Source of the DNA: Eubacterium sp. UBA3720
GTDB taxonomy: Bacteria > Bacillota > Clostridia > Lachnospirales > Lachnospiraceae
Assembly: GCA_002371335.1 (NCBI GenBank)
Contig: DFHP01000050.1
Coordinates: 1 to 8,343 of the forward strand
Direction of reading: 5' to 3'
Length of the DNA: 8,343 bases
The notes beneath the pieces were generated by a model. It worked only from the letters and a program-made list of their open reading frames with translations, was not told where the DNA came from and ran no database searches. Positions 1-7,239 of the stretch are shown here, in pieces. How positions within the stretch are numbered: the first letter of the stretch is position 1; the number at the start of each line of letters is the position of its first letter. The translations under genes and the position numbers were made by a program.

Positions 1-40
1 AAGGGGTTTCGCAATTGCCAGTTTGAGATAAGAATATAAA

Positions 41-47
41 AAGGAGG
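41..47 (+). promoter_or_regulatory. Ribosome binding site of the response regulator gene
   Basis: AAGGAGGGG lies just before the ATG at 53 and is close to a full Shine-Dalgarno sequence with good spacing. It fixes this ATG as the start. The 52 bp before the gene show no convincing -35/-10 pair, so the promoter may lie outside the window or the gene may be read through from upstream. Confidence 0.8.
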
Positions 48-52
48 GGAAA

Positions 53-736
53 ATGAACAAACTGAAAATTCTTGTGGTAGACGATGAACGCCGCATGCGT
101 AAACTTGTTCATGATTTTCTGATAAAAAAAGACTACGAAGTGCTGGAAGCAGGAGATGGCGAGGAGGCCCTGAATATTTTTTACAGTCAGAAAGAGCTGG
201 CACTGATCATTCTGGATGTTATGATGCCAAAGATGGATGGCTGGGAGGTATGCAGGGAGATCCGGAAAGAGTCCAGGATCCCGATCATTATGCTGACTGC
301 AAGAGGGGACGAAAGAGACGAACTGCTGGGATTTGAGCTGGGAGTGGATGAGTATATATCAAAACCGTTCAGTCCGAAGATCCTCGTGGCCAGAGTTGAA
401 GCAATCCTTCGGCGTACGAATCAGATAGGAGATAATCAGCTGCTTCAGGCGGGCGGCATCACGATCGACAAAACAGCATATACTGCGTCTGTCGACGACA
501 GAATGATGGAGCTGAGTTTTAAAGAATTTGAGCTTCTTACTTATTTCATGGAGAATAAGGGGATCGCGCTCTCCCGGGAAAAGATACTGAATAATGTATG
601 GAATTATGATTATTACGGCGACGCCAGAACGATAGATACCCATGTGAAGAAACTCAGAAGCAAGCTCGGAGATAAGGGAGAGTATATAAAAACCATCTGG
701 GGCATGGGATATAAATTTGAGGTTCCTCAGGAATGA
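53..736 (+). CDS. OmpR/PhoB-family two-component response regulator
   Basis: This is a cytoplasmic DNA-binding response regulator of 227 residues, the normal full length for the family. An N-terminal receiver domain (about 3-118) has the acidic pair Asp10/Asp11, the phospho-acceptor Asp55 in the context LDVMMPKMDG, the switch Thr82 and the conserved Lys104 in SKPF. A C-terminal winged-helix DNA-binding domain (about 130-225) carries the typical RTIDTHVKKLRSKL recognition helix and the ending GMGYKF. It overlaps the kinase gene that follows by 4 bp, so the two are very probably translationally coupled and function as a pair, with the kinase phosphorylating Asp55. The target genes cannot be read from the sequence. 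It resembles VanR/ResD/YkoG-like regulators of Firmicutes, but I cannot assign a specific orthologue. The family call is very secure. Confidence 0.97.
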   Translation: MNKLKILVVDDERRMRKLVHDFLIKKDYEVLEAGDGEEALNIFYSQKELALIILDVMMPKMDGWEVCREIRKESRIPIIMLTARGDERDELLGFELGVDEYISKPFSPKILVARVEAILRRTNQIGDNQLLQAGGITIDKTAYTASVDDRMMELSFKEFELLTYFMENKGIALSREKILNNVWNYDYYGDARTIDTHVKKLRSKLGDKGEYIKTIWGMGYKFEVPQE

Positions 737-2205
737 AAAAATCATTAAAATTAAAAGTTGCCGTTACTTTTATCACAGTAATGGTACTCACATTGGGCGT
801 GATATCCGGCGTTCATCTGTTATTTTCTGCAAAGGTCTATAAAAATGAAAAAATCAATGTCCTTGAAAAAAGCCGGGACATGATGAATTCGGATGACCCT
901 TCTTTTAATGCAGAACAGTTTGAAAGCTTTTGCTCGGTAAACGGACTGACGTATGTGGTGGCGGATGTAAATCTGTCTAATATTTATTCCAATGCGAAAG
1001 ACGGTGCCGAAATGAGCAGCAGACTGTTTGGAAATGTTTCCAAACAGGAAGAGGACAATACAAAGATCCTGAAGACGACAGATCAGTACAGTATCATAGA
1101 GATCCGGGACAGGGTGCAGAATATCGTATATCTGGAGCTCTGGGGAAATCTGGATAATAATGATTATTACCTGGTATACACGCCTCTTGACAGTATTAAT
1201 ACCGCGGCAAGGATCGCTACCAGGTTTTATCTTTACGTAGGTTTAGCCGCAACGGTCTTCAGCGCGGTAATTGTCTGGATGATCACCAGAAAACTGATCC
1301 GTCCTATCCAGGAGCTGACTGAACTGTCTCAGGAAATGGCAGCACTTGATTTTGACGCCAGATATACCAGCGGCGGCGAGGACGAGATTGGATTGCTTGG
1401 AAAAAATTTCAATATAATGTCCAGCCATCTGAAACAGGCGATCATAGAACTGCAGGAAGCTAATCAGCAGCTGCAGAAAGATATTGATGAAAAAATACAG
1501 ATCGATGATATGAGAAAAGAGTTCCTTGCCAATGTTTCACATGAGTTAAAGACGCCTATCGCGCTGATACAGGGTTATGCGGAGGGACTTAAAGAAAATG
1601 TCAATGAAGATCCTGAAGACAGGGAGTTTTACTGTGATGTTATCATTGATGAAGCAAATAAAATGAACCGCATGGTCAAGCAGCTGATGACCTTAAATCA
1701 GCTTGAATTCGGCAGCGATGCATGTTCTATGGGTTATTTTGATCTGAATGGTCTGATAAAAGGCGTTATAATGAATTCCGGTATCCTTTTGGAGGAAAAG
1801 GAAGCGAATTTTACCTACGAACAGGCGGATGATGGTCCGCTGGTGGTTTGCGGAGATGAATTTAAGATCGAAGAAGTGGTAACAAATTACCTGAGCAATG
1901 CAATGAACCACCTGGACGGAGACCGCAATATCAGGGTAAGACATTATTTCGATGACAGTGTTGTGATAACGGAGGTATTTAATAATGGATCTCCGATCCC
2001 GGAGAATGAGCTGGATAATATCTGGGTGAAGTTTTATAAGGTGGATAAGGCCCGCACCAGAGAATATGGAGGCAGCGGCATAGGCCTTTCCATAGTGAAA
2101 GCTATAATGGACGCCCATGGGCAGAGATGCTGGGCGGAGAACCGCAGCGACGGGGTTTCATTCTTCTTTACGATGCAAAGAGCAGTGTCTCATCATTATA
2201 AATAA
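733..2205 (+). CDS. Membrane sensor histidine kinase with HAMP domain
   Basis: This is the sensor kinase partner of the preceding regulator, 490 residues, starting inside that gene's stop codon (ATGA). It has a membrane segment at about 9-31, an extracytoplasmic sensing region at about 32-160 without a recognisable ligand domain, a second membrane segment at about 163-184, a HAMP linker at about 185-237 and a short coiled coil rich in Gln and Glu. A HisKA dimerisation domain follows with the phospho-accepting His270 in VSHELKTP. The HATPase_c domain has an N-box around Asn385/Asn389, a G1-like stretch NNGSPIPENEL near 417-427, an F-box-like WVKFYKVDKA and the glycine-rich GGSGIGLSIVKAI at about 446-458. 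In G1 the usual Asp of DxGxG is Asn, as I recall for VanS-like kinases of Firmicutes, so I do not read it as loss of function. The signal sensed is unknown. Convergence with an L,D-transpeptidase gene hints at an envelope signal but does not show it. Confidence 0.96.
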   Translation: MKKSLKLKVAVTFITVMVLTLGVISGVHLLFSAKVYKNEKINVLEKSRDMMNSDDPSFNAEQFESFCSVNGLTYVVADVNLSNIYSNAKDGAEMSSRLFGNVSKQEEDNTKILKTTDQYSIIEIRDRVQNIVYLELWGNLDNNDYYLVYTPLDSINTAARIATRFYLYVGLAATVFSAVIVWMITRKLIRPIQELTELSQEMAALDFDARYTSGGEDEIGLLGKNFNIMSSHLKQAIIELQEANQQLQKDIDEKIQIDDMRKEFLANVSHELKTPIALIQGYAEGLKENVNEDPEDREFYCDVIIDEANKMNRMVKQLMTLNQLEFGSDACSMGYFDLNGLIKGVIMNSGILLEEKEANFTYEQADDGPLVVCGDEFKIEEVVTNYLSNAMNHLDGDRNIRVRHYFDDSVVITEVFNNGSPIPENELDNIWVKFYKVDKARTREYGGSGIGLSIVKAIMDAHGQRCWAENRSDGVSFFFTMQRAVSHHYK

Positions 2206-2206
2206 A

Positions 2207-2240
2207 AAAAAATCCGATACAGTAATGTATCGGATTTTTT
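2207..2240. terminator. Bidirectional intrinsic terminator between the kinase and L,D-transpeptidase genes
   Basis: A perfect inverted repeat pairs AAAAAATCCGATAC with GTATCGGATTTTTT around the loop AGTAAT (2221-2226). The T-tract follows the stem on the plus strand, and the A-tract gives a U-tract on the minus strand. It lies just after the kinase stop codon and 22 bp beyond the stop of the convergent transpeptidase gene, so it can serve both. Confidence 0.93.
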
Positions 2241-2262
2241 TGTAGATCATCCGGTAGTGAGA

Positions 2263-4395
2263 TTATTCAAAATCACAGCCTTCTGAATAATAAACGATTA
2301 CCGGAGTGCCTGCATCAACGATGCTGTATATCTCTGCGACAGAGGAGAGGGAAAGGTTGATACATCCATGTGAACCATATCCGCTCAAATATCTGGTGCC
2401 TCCAAACGCGTACTGCCATGTGGCATCATGCATTCCGATACCGATGTCGGTGATGAATGGCATCCAGTAGGAACAAGGCGTTTCATATTCATATGATCCG
2501 TCAGACTGGCGTTCTCCGCGAAGAATATGGTTTCTTTCCTTCCACTGAACTTTATAGATTCCTGACGGGGTATGTTTTGAGGCGGTGTTGGCGCCTGAAA
2601 CGATATCTGTCTCAAAGACCATTTCTCCGTCCTGATATACCCACAGATGCTGACGGCTGATATCGATCTCCACCTGATCATAGCCGTAACCGTTGTTTTC
2701 CAAAGTAAACGGAGCCTGTCCCCATACCGGTTCTCTTTCTGTAATAGTGCCGGAGCTGAGTTCTTCTTTGAGCTGCTCGGTTTCCGCATCTTCGTCGATC
2801 CACCAGGAGCAGTCGCTGCTGAAGCTGGATGTGCGTATATCGACTTCGCCGAAATCTGTGGCTTTGAATGTGTGACGGCCTACCTCTTCAGCCAAAGAAG
2901 ATACAAAATCTTCAACGTGTTCATCCCAGATAGCGTCATCTTTCTTGTAGTTGCCGTTTTCATCAGTCACCAGCCAGTTGATAAATGTGTTTCCGTCCAG
3001 CACCTTATTTCCGGTCGGAAGCTGATAGGTGATGCTGGCCCTGCAGATGCTGTTCAGATTCTCGGCTGAAGCAATAAGCTCTGCGTTATCTACATAGATA
3101 TCAGGCTGTACATAGGCGTCGGTTACATCTTCCACATTAATCGTACTCTGTTCAAGGTCGATTGCCTCAATAACGGCGTTGATCACATTATCCGTGTTTA
3201 ATGTATTACCGTATGTTTCCGGAGCCACGCCGAAAGATCCGTCAGCATACTGAATGTATGCGTTTGTCGGAGCGATCATGTTTTCCGGCTGCATCTCCGG
3301 GTAAGACGTCAGGATGTTATAAAGTGTTTCGGCGTCATATGAGACCGGTGCAGGAATCGTTTTTTCCGTTTCTGAGAAAAATTCGCTTGGCCAGAAAATG
3401 TAATTCTGTGAATCCAGAGCCTTTTCTATGCTGTCATCCGGAACATATTTATAATCAATATCCGAAGCAGTTATATTTTCCTCTACGTTATCGCGGAAGC
3501 TGATCTTCAGCTCGTAGTCCTCCGCGTGATCTTTAAACATGGTCTTTACTTCATCGACAGTTTTTCCGCTCACGTCAAAACCGTTGAGAGTAGTATTGTT
3601 CAGGAAATGCGACCTGTAGTCAAAGGCTGTCTTAATATACATGATGATAGCCACAGCAAGCAGAGCTGCAATAGCTCCGAGAATGATCTTTTTTAACTTT
3701 AAAAGTCTCGGATCAGCTGCCTTCTTTGATTTTTCCCTTTTCTCCTTTTTTCCGGCGAAAAGCTTCTTTATAGCATCGGTTTTCTTTGGGCCGCCATGGT
3801 GAATGTCAGGAGTTCCTGATGGTGAGTCAGAGTCCGGAACGGAAGCTTCATTGACGGACAGGGCAGACTCAGCGGCAGCTTCTTTGATATTTGCCTTATC
3901 GTCGGAAAGCTGCTCATCGGAAGCCGTATCAGGTTCATCAGAAGCCTGTTCGCCGGATGCTGCATCAGGTGTGCCGGAAGTTTGTTCACCGGAAACCATA
4001 TCAGGTTTGTCAGAAGCCTGTTCGCCGGCAGCTTCTTCAGAATCTTTAGAAGCCGGTTCATCAGATACCGGAGCAGACTGAGCGTTTTCGTCTGCTTCAG
4101 ATAACAGCTCATCTGTTTTCGTGTCCGGATTGCTCAATTCTGAAGAGGTATATCCGGTTTCTAATTCCGATGAACGAAAGGAATCTTCCTCATCATCCGC
4201 TTCATCAAAAAAATAATCATCCTTGTCAGTGTTTTTTACTGTAGATGAACCTTCAGAATTCCTCATGGTGTCACGGAGCGCTCTGATCAGCTCTTCATCA
4301 GTTGAAATACCATCGGTCGAAGAATTTCTGGAGAATTTTGTGTAATCACTTTCGGGCGGAACCGTTGGGATTCCGCGGAGTTCTTTGTTTTTCAT
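2263..4395 (-). CDS. Membrane-anchored L,D-transpeptidase (YkuD domain) with PG_binding_4 domains and an acidic cytoplasmic tail
   Basis: L,D-transpeptidases join peptidoglycan stems at the third residue of a tetrapeptide donor (3-3 cross-links) outside the membrane. This 710-residue protein starts with a long hydrophilic tail (1-204) rich in Glu, Asp and Ser and containing a 12-residue repeat at about 125-161. A Lys/Arg-rich stretch (205-236) and one membrane helix (about 237-256) follow, giving a type II topology with the C-terminus outside. The outer part begins with two regions resembling PG_binding_4/VanW-N modules (about 268-385 and 398-520), the first with LNGFDVSGKTVDEV. The YkuD catalytic domain spans about 572-704, with His656 and the signature SHGCINL containing the nucleophile Cys678 and His676. 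The catalytic motif is complete, so it should be active. The start is supported by AGGA 9 nt upstream on the minus strand. It faces the CarD gene divergently. The family call is very secure; the exact cross-linking role is inferred from the family. Confidence 0.95.
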   Translation of the reverse strand: MKNKELRGIPTVPPESDYTKFSRNSSTDGISTDEELIRALRDTMRNSEGSSTVKNTDKDDYFFDEADDEEDSFRSSELETGYTSSELSNPDTKTDELLSEADENAQSAPVSDEPASKDSEEAAGEQASDKPDMVSGEQTSGTPDAASGEQASDEPDTASDEQLSDDKANIKEAAAESALSVNEASVPDSDSPSGTPDIHHGGPKKTDAIKKLFAGKKEKREKSKKAADPRLLKLKKIILGAIAALLAVAIIMYIKTAFDYRSHFLNNTTLNGFDVSGKTVDEVKTMFKDHAEDYELKISFRDNVEENITASDIDYKYVPDDSIEKALDSQNYIFWPSEFFSETEKTIPAPVSYDAETLYNILTSYPEMQPENMIAPTNAYIQYADGSFGVAPETYGNTLNTDNVINAVIEAIDLEQSTINVEDVTDAYVQPDIYVDNAELIASAENLNSICRASITYQLPTGNKVLDGNTFINWLVTDENGNYKKDDAIWDEHVEDFVSSLAEEVGRHTFKATDFGEVDIRTSSFSSDCSWWIDEDAETEQLKEELSSGTITEREPVWGQAPFTLENNGYGYDQVEIDISRQHLWVYQDGEMVFETDIVSGANTASKHTPSGIYKVQWKERNHILRGERQSDGSYEYETPCSYWMPFITDIGIGMHDATWQYAFGGTRYLSGYGSHGCINLSLSSVAEIYSIVDAGTPVIVYYSEGCDFE
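3914..4032 (-). repeat. 36-bp in-frame tandem repeat, three copies plus a partial copy, in the transpeptidase gene
   Basis: Imperfect 36-bp units at 3914-3949, 3950-3985 and 3986-4021, followed by a partial unit to about 4032, encode a 12-residue repeat of the form SGEQxSxxPDxA (residues about 125-161 of the transpeptidase). The unit is a multiple of three, so copy changes would keep the frame. It lies in the acidic cytoplasmic tail, outside any recognised domain. Confidence 0.85.
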
Positions 4396-4427
4396 TTTCT
4401 GTTTTCCTATCTTTTCTGTATATAAAT

Positions 4428-4443
4428 GGGAGGATGATCTCCC
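4428..4443. repeat. Short inverted repeat in the 5' leader of the transpeptidase gene
   Basis: GGGAG and CTCCC flank a 6-nt spacer. It sits about 12-28 nt downstream of the predicted start of the minus-strand transcript, between promoter and ribosome binding site. It could be an operator or a small leader hairpin, or chance, since the arms are only 5 bp. Confidence 0.3.
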
Positions 4444-4462
4444 TTATGAGCATTACCAAAAG

Positions 4463-4491
4463 ATTATAACATAGATGAAGGGAAAAGTATA
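4463..4491 (-). promoter_or_regulatory. Extended -10 promoter for the L,D-transpeptidase gene
   Basis: On the minus strand TGTTATAAT gives a perfect -10 hexamer (4463-4468) with the extended TGn element. A weak -35-like TATACT lies 17 bp upstream (4486-4491). A start near 4456 would give a leader of about 60 nt. The region is AT-rich and non-coding, as expected for a divergent promoter region. Confidence 0.65.
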
Positions 4492-4564
4492 AAAATATAA
4501 TTAAATAATTAATGAAATTATTTTAAGTAATTGAAGTGTATAGATGATAAAGTATCTGAAAATA

Positions 4565-4594
4565 CTTACAAAAATTTATGAAAAGTGCTAAACT
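4565..4594 (+). promoter_or_regulatory. Candidate promoter for the CarD-family gene
   Basis: CTTACA (4565-4570) or TTACAA (4566-4571) serves as -35 and TAAACT (4589-4594) as -10, with a spacer of 18 or 17 bp. A TGC just before the -10 gives an extended -10 (TGcTAAACT). The start would fall near 4601, giving a leader of about 40 nt. The hexamers are imperfect, so this is a reasonable candidate only. Confidence 0.5.
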
Positions 4595-4642
4595 ATTACT
4601 ATATTTGGCAAGGTGTGTGAAATAGAATAAGGAGAACGAAAA

Positions 4643-5155
4643 ATGTACCACAAAGGAGAATACATCGTATATGGCACGAAGGGGCCGTGCAAAGTTGATG
4701 AAATTACCTATCTGGACATGTCAGGCTGTGATGAAGAAAGACAGTATTATGTTTTGATACCATTGGATACAAAAACCAGCACAATTTATTCACCGGTCGA
4801 TAATCAGAAGGTTTTCACGAGGGAAGTCATCAGTCGTGAGCAGGCGGAGAATCTGATGGCAGAAACGTGTGATCTGGATGAAAAAAAGATACCAAATGAG
4901 AAACTGCGTGAGGAAGAGTATAAAAATGTACTGCGTTCATGCGATCCCAAAGAGTATATAAGATTAATGAAGACTCTTGTGGCCAGAAAAGAAAAGAGAA
5001 TGGCAGAGGGAAAAAAATTTACATCTGTCGATGAGAGATACCTTTCAGAGATATCTCAGAAGATATGTCTTGAACTGGGGCTGGTACTTGGGAAGACCGC
5101 GGATGAGGTCAATGAAGAGCTGCAGGAGAGAATTATCGGAAGCTTTCGTATTTGA
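4643..5155 (+). CDS. CarD-family transcriptional regulator (CarD_CdnL_TRCF domain)
   Basis: The protein has 170 residues and no membrane segment, the usual size for stand-alone CarD/CdnL proteins. The N-terminal part (about 1-60) reads as the RNA-polymerase-interacting Tudor-like domain: it opens with KGEYIVYGTKGPCKV, the counterpart of the family's GDxVVYPxHGVG pattern, and has a further beta-rich stretch with YYVLIPLDTKTSTIYSPVD. The remainder is helical and highly charged, as in the CarD DNA-contacting C-terminal domain. Characterised family members bind the RNA polymerase beta subunit and affect open-complex stability at promoters. Whether this one activates or represses is not visible. 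AAGGAG (4629-4634), 8 nt before the ATG, sets the start. The carboxypeptidase gene follows after 94 bp in the same direction, so the two may share a transcript. Clostridial genomes often hold several such proteins, so I give no gene symbol. Confidence 0.88.
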   Translation: MYHKGEYIVYGTKGPCKVDEITYLDMSGCDEERQYYVLIPLDTKTSTIYSPVDNQKVFTREVISREQAENLMAETCDLDEKKIPNEKLREEEYKNVLRSCDPKEYIRLMKTLVARKEKRMAEGKKFTSVDERYLSEISQKICLELGLVLGKTADEVNEELQERIIGSFRI

Positions 5156-5197
5156 ATTTTAGAAAGTCGATTTTAATCAGGATCGGGATTGGGGGCA

Positions 5198-5215
5198 GCG
5201 ATAGAGGCTCATCGC
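5198..5215 (+). repeat. Small inverted repeat in the CarD-carboxypeptidase gap
   Basis: GCGAT and ATCGC flank an 8-nt spacer that itself holds GAG/CTC. No T-run follows, so it is not an intrinsic terminator. It may be a leader or processing hairpin between two co-transcribed genes. The rest of this gap shows only the next ribosome binding site. Confidence 0.25.
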
Positions 5216-5249
5216 AAAATATGGATATCATGACCGGAGGCGTTTAAAA

Positions 5250-6089
5250 ATGGAAAAACAAAGAAAAGTTGGGATCGTGGCGTGTTCTGACGGACTGAAA
5301 AATGACATGGGGTCCTGCATGGAAAATCTGACCGGTTACCTGAAAAGATCAGACAGGAAAGTTGAAGTAAGCAGATTTATATATGCATCGGAAGGTCCTT
5401 TTTCGGGGACGGGGTTTCAGAGAGCTTCCGAACTTATGAGGATGTTTGAGGATCCTGATATCGAAGAAATATATGATGTATCCGGAGGCGATCTGGCGAA
5501 TCAGGTGCTTCCGTACCTTGATTTCGAAAAGATTTCCTCCAGCCGGGCGGTATTCTGGGGATACAGTGATCTGAGTACAGTTATTAATGCGATCTATACC
5601 ATGACAGGCAAAAAAAGTGTGCTGTATCAGGTAAGAAACCTTGTGCAGGGCGGCTTTGAAGAGATTCAGAAAAAAAGATTCGAAAAGAGGGAAGGATTGT
5701 TTTCTCCGCGGTTTGAGTTTGTGCAGGGAAAACATATGGAGGGAGTGGTTGTCGGAGGAAACATACGATGTTTTCTGAAACTGGCAGGAACTCCTTACTT
5801 TCCGGATCTGAAAGAAAAAATATTGCTTCTGGAATCGCTGGGAGGAGATGTGCCTCAGATGGCGACGGCTTTGGAACAGCTGAAACAGATGGGAGCCTTC
5901 CATCAGGTCAGAGGCGTTCTGCTGGGAACCTTTACCGCTATGGAAGCAGGAGGCTGCAGTCCGGATATTATTACACTGGCGAAAGATGCTATTGGAAAAG
6001 AATGTCCGATCGCACGCACCGGTGAGATCGGACATGGAAAGGATTCAAAAGGTATTATGATCGGAGAATATCTTAAGTTAGACGTCTGA
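5250..6089 (+). CDS. S66-family L,D-carboxypeptidase (LdcA/MccF-like)
   Basis: Family S66 serine peptidases include L,D-carboxypeptidases, which cut the terminal D-Ala from the murein tetrapeptide during cell-wall recycling, and MccF, which hydrolyses microcin C. This protein has 279 residues, slightly shorter than typical members (about 300), and no signal peptide, so it should be cytoplasmic. The nucleophile elbow is clear: SGG near 78-80 is followed by FWGYSD with Ser106. The second half has GGN at 169-171, GTPYFPD, then LLLESLGG with Glu195, and GHGKDS with His262, completing the Ser-Glu-His triad. GGAGG 9 nt before the ATG supports the start. It lies downstream of the CarD gene, and its last 17 bp overlap the convergent DUF4317 gene. 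Family and likely activity are secure; murein recycling against an MccF-like or other peptide substrate cannot be decided here. Confidence 0.92.
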   Translation: MEKQRKVGIVACSDGLKNDMGSCMENLTGYLKRSDRKVEVSRFIYASEGPFSGTGFQRASELMRMFEDPDIEEIYDVSGGDLANQVLPYLDFEKISSSRAVFWGYSDLSTVINAIYTMTGKKSVLYQVRNLVQGGFEEIQKKRFEKREGLFSPRFEFVQGKHMEGVVVGGNIRCFLKLAGTPYFPDLKEKILLLESLGGDVPQMATALEQLKQMGAFHQVRGVLLGTFTAMEAGGCSPDIITLAKDAIGKECPIARTGEIGHGKDSKGIMIGEYLKLDV

Positions 6090-7200
6090 TATGCATACCG
6101 TTTACCTCCACGTCGTCGGTAAGAGGAAGCATGATATATTCGATACCGTCTATTACACGTGTTTCCAACAGATCTGTTCTGTCAGACGGTACACGGATCA
6201 TAATATCAGATGACTTTACTTCAAAGGTCTTTGGAGCGGCGACATTTGCGGCGATAAACGGCTGGTCGACCCGGTTTTCTTCCTCATAGCAGAGGTCAAA
6301 GTTTTCAAGCTGTTTTTCGTCAGCGCCGCATTCGGCCAGAAGCTGTTTCATGGCCGGCTTGTCGATGGTCAGAGGTTCAGGATCATCCTTGGATTCGGCA
6401 ATCATTGAATTCAGGTTTTCGTGCAGGGCCCTTACTGTGTCAAAATCACAATCCTGCCCGAATGTATCCTCAACGATTGCGCTAAATGCGAATTTCTGCG
6501 TTTCGGCTGTGACAGGAACGTCGATTCCCAGCAGTTCTTCAGTGATCTCCGGGTGAAGCAGTTTTGCGTTTTTGGAATAATACAAAACACTGTGAATATC
6601 GGTATTTCTGTCATTAAAGGCAGGAAAGAGGAAACCGAGGGTCGGCATCTCCACCATATGGTCCTGGATCTTCTGTACGAAATTGTTTTCCCCCGGATCA
6701 TAACAAAGACCCGGTTTGCTCAGGCTGACGGGACATATGCAGCATATGACAAATGAATATACATAGTCCGAGGCGTCAAACATTTCTTCGTGATCAGAAG
6801 CCTTTGCCGGTATATCGTAAGAACCGTGGGCCAGAAGGATCAGATAGTTTTCCGGACAGTTATAGGTCCCGATAACTTTATCATAGAAGGCTTCCAGAAT
6901 GACTTCGTTTTTTAATTCGCTGTCACGCAGTGCCAGGAGAGAAGTCTGATGTCCGCCTTCCGTTTCCTCCATAAGAGGAAATTCCATATTATGGAGGTTC
7001 TTTCCAATGCCGCCTGAAAGGTTCTTTTTCAGGATCTCGCAGTACTTAAACATTTCTTCCTCAGGAATTGTCAGAAATGATGTATTCATTGTAAGGATCT
7101 TTTCTTTCTCACCATTTACATAACAGCCGGCAAGACGGTCCAGCCGGCAGTTATCTTTGGTCAGAAGCTTTCGGATCTCAGATATTTCTTTTTTGTTCAT
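6073..7200 (-). CDS. DUF4317 domain-containing protein of unknown function
   Basis: I recognise the opening MNKKEISEIRKLL and the stretch GCYVNGEKEK as typical of the DUF4317 family, known from Clostridia and without an established function to my knowledge. The protein has 375 residues, no signal peptide and no clear membrane helix, so it is probably cytoplasmic. Visible features are AHGSYDIP (about 124-131), a hydrophobic Cys-rich stretch VICCICPVSLSKPGL (151-165) followed by YDPGENNF, and an acidic C-terminal half. The open frame extends upstream to 7266. I choose the ATG at 7200 because GAGGGG sits 7 nt before it; an ATG two codons earlier is almost on top of that site, and the upstream residues do not look like the family. 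Its 3' end overlaps the carboxypeptidase gene. No catalytic motif is evident to me. Confidence 0.88.
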   Translation of the reverse strand: MNKKEISEIRKLLTKDNCRLDRLAGCYVNGEKEKILTMNTSFLTIPEEEMFKYCEILKKNLSGGIGKNLHNMEFPLMEETEGGHQTSLLALRDSELKNEVILEAFYDKVIGTYNCPENYLILLAHGSYDIPAKASDHEEMFDASDYVYSFVICCICPVSLSKPGLCYDPGENNFVQKIQDHMVEMPTLGFLFPAFNDRNTDIHSVLYYSKNAKLLHPEITEELLGIDVPVTAETQKFAFSAIVEDTFGQDCDFDTVRALHENLNSMIAESKDDPEPLTIDKPAMKQLLAECGADEKQLENFDLCYEEENRVDQPFIAANVAAPKTFEVKSSDIMIRVPSDRTDLLETRVIDGIEYIMLPLTDDVEVNGMHIRRLT

Positions 7201-7239
7201 AAGCATTCCCCTCTGTGTAAAAATTTGTATTCTTTCAAG

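Noticed and set aside
359..745. 128-residue minus-strand open frame
   Set aside because: It is antisense to the response regulator's DNA-binding domain and has no recognisable content.
2647..3069. 140-residue plus-strand open frame
   Set aside because: It is antisense to the transpeptidase gene between its second PG_binding_4-like region and YkuD domain, with no domain pattern.
3914..4032. Repeat block as a CRISPR array
   Set aside because: The units are contiguous 36-bp degenerate copies without spacers and lie inside a reading frame.
3803..4081. 92-residue Ser/Glu-rich reading frame opposite the transpeptidase tail
   Set aside because: It is the antisense reading of the tandem repeat and biased codons. 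The minus-strand frame carries a membrane helix, YkuD motifs and a ribosome binding site.
5349..6035. 228-residue open frame on the minus strand
   Set aside because: It lies entirely opposite the S66 carboxypeptidase, whose catalytic motifs are on the plus strand, and its translation shows no domain pattern.
6100..6125. TTACC/GGTAA inverted repeat near the convergent junction as a terminator
   Set aside because: The arms are 5 bp with a long loop and no T-run on either side. It lies in coding sequence of the DUF4317 gene.
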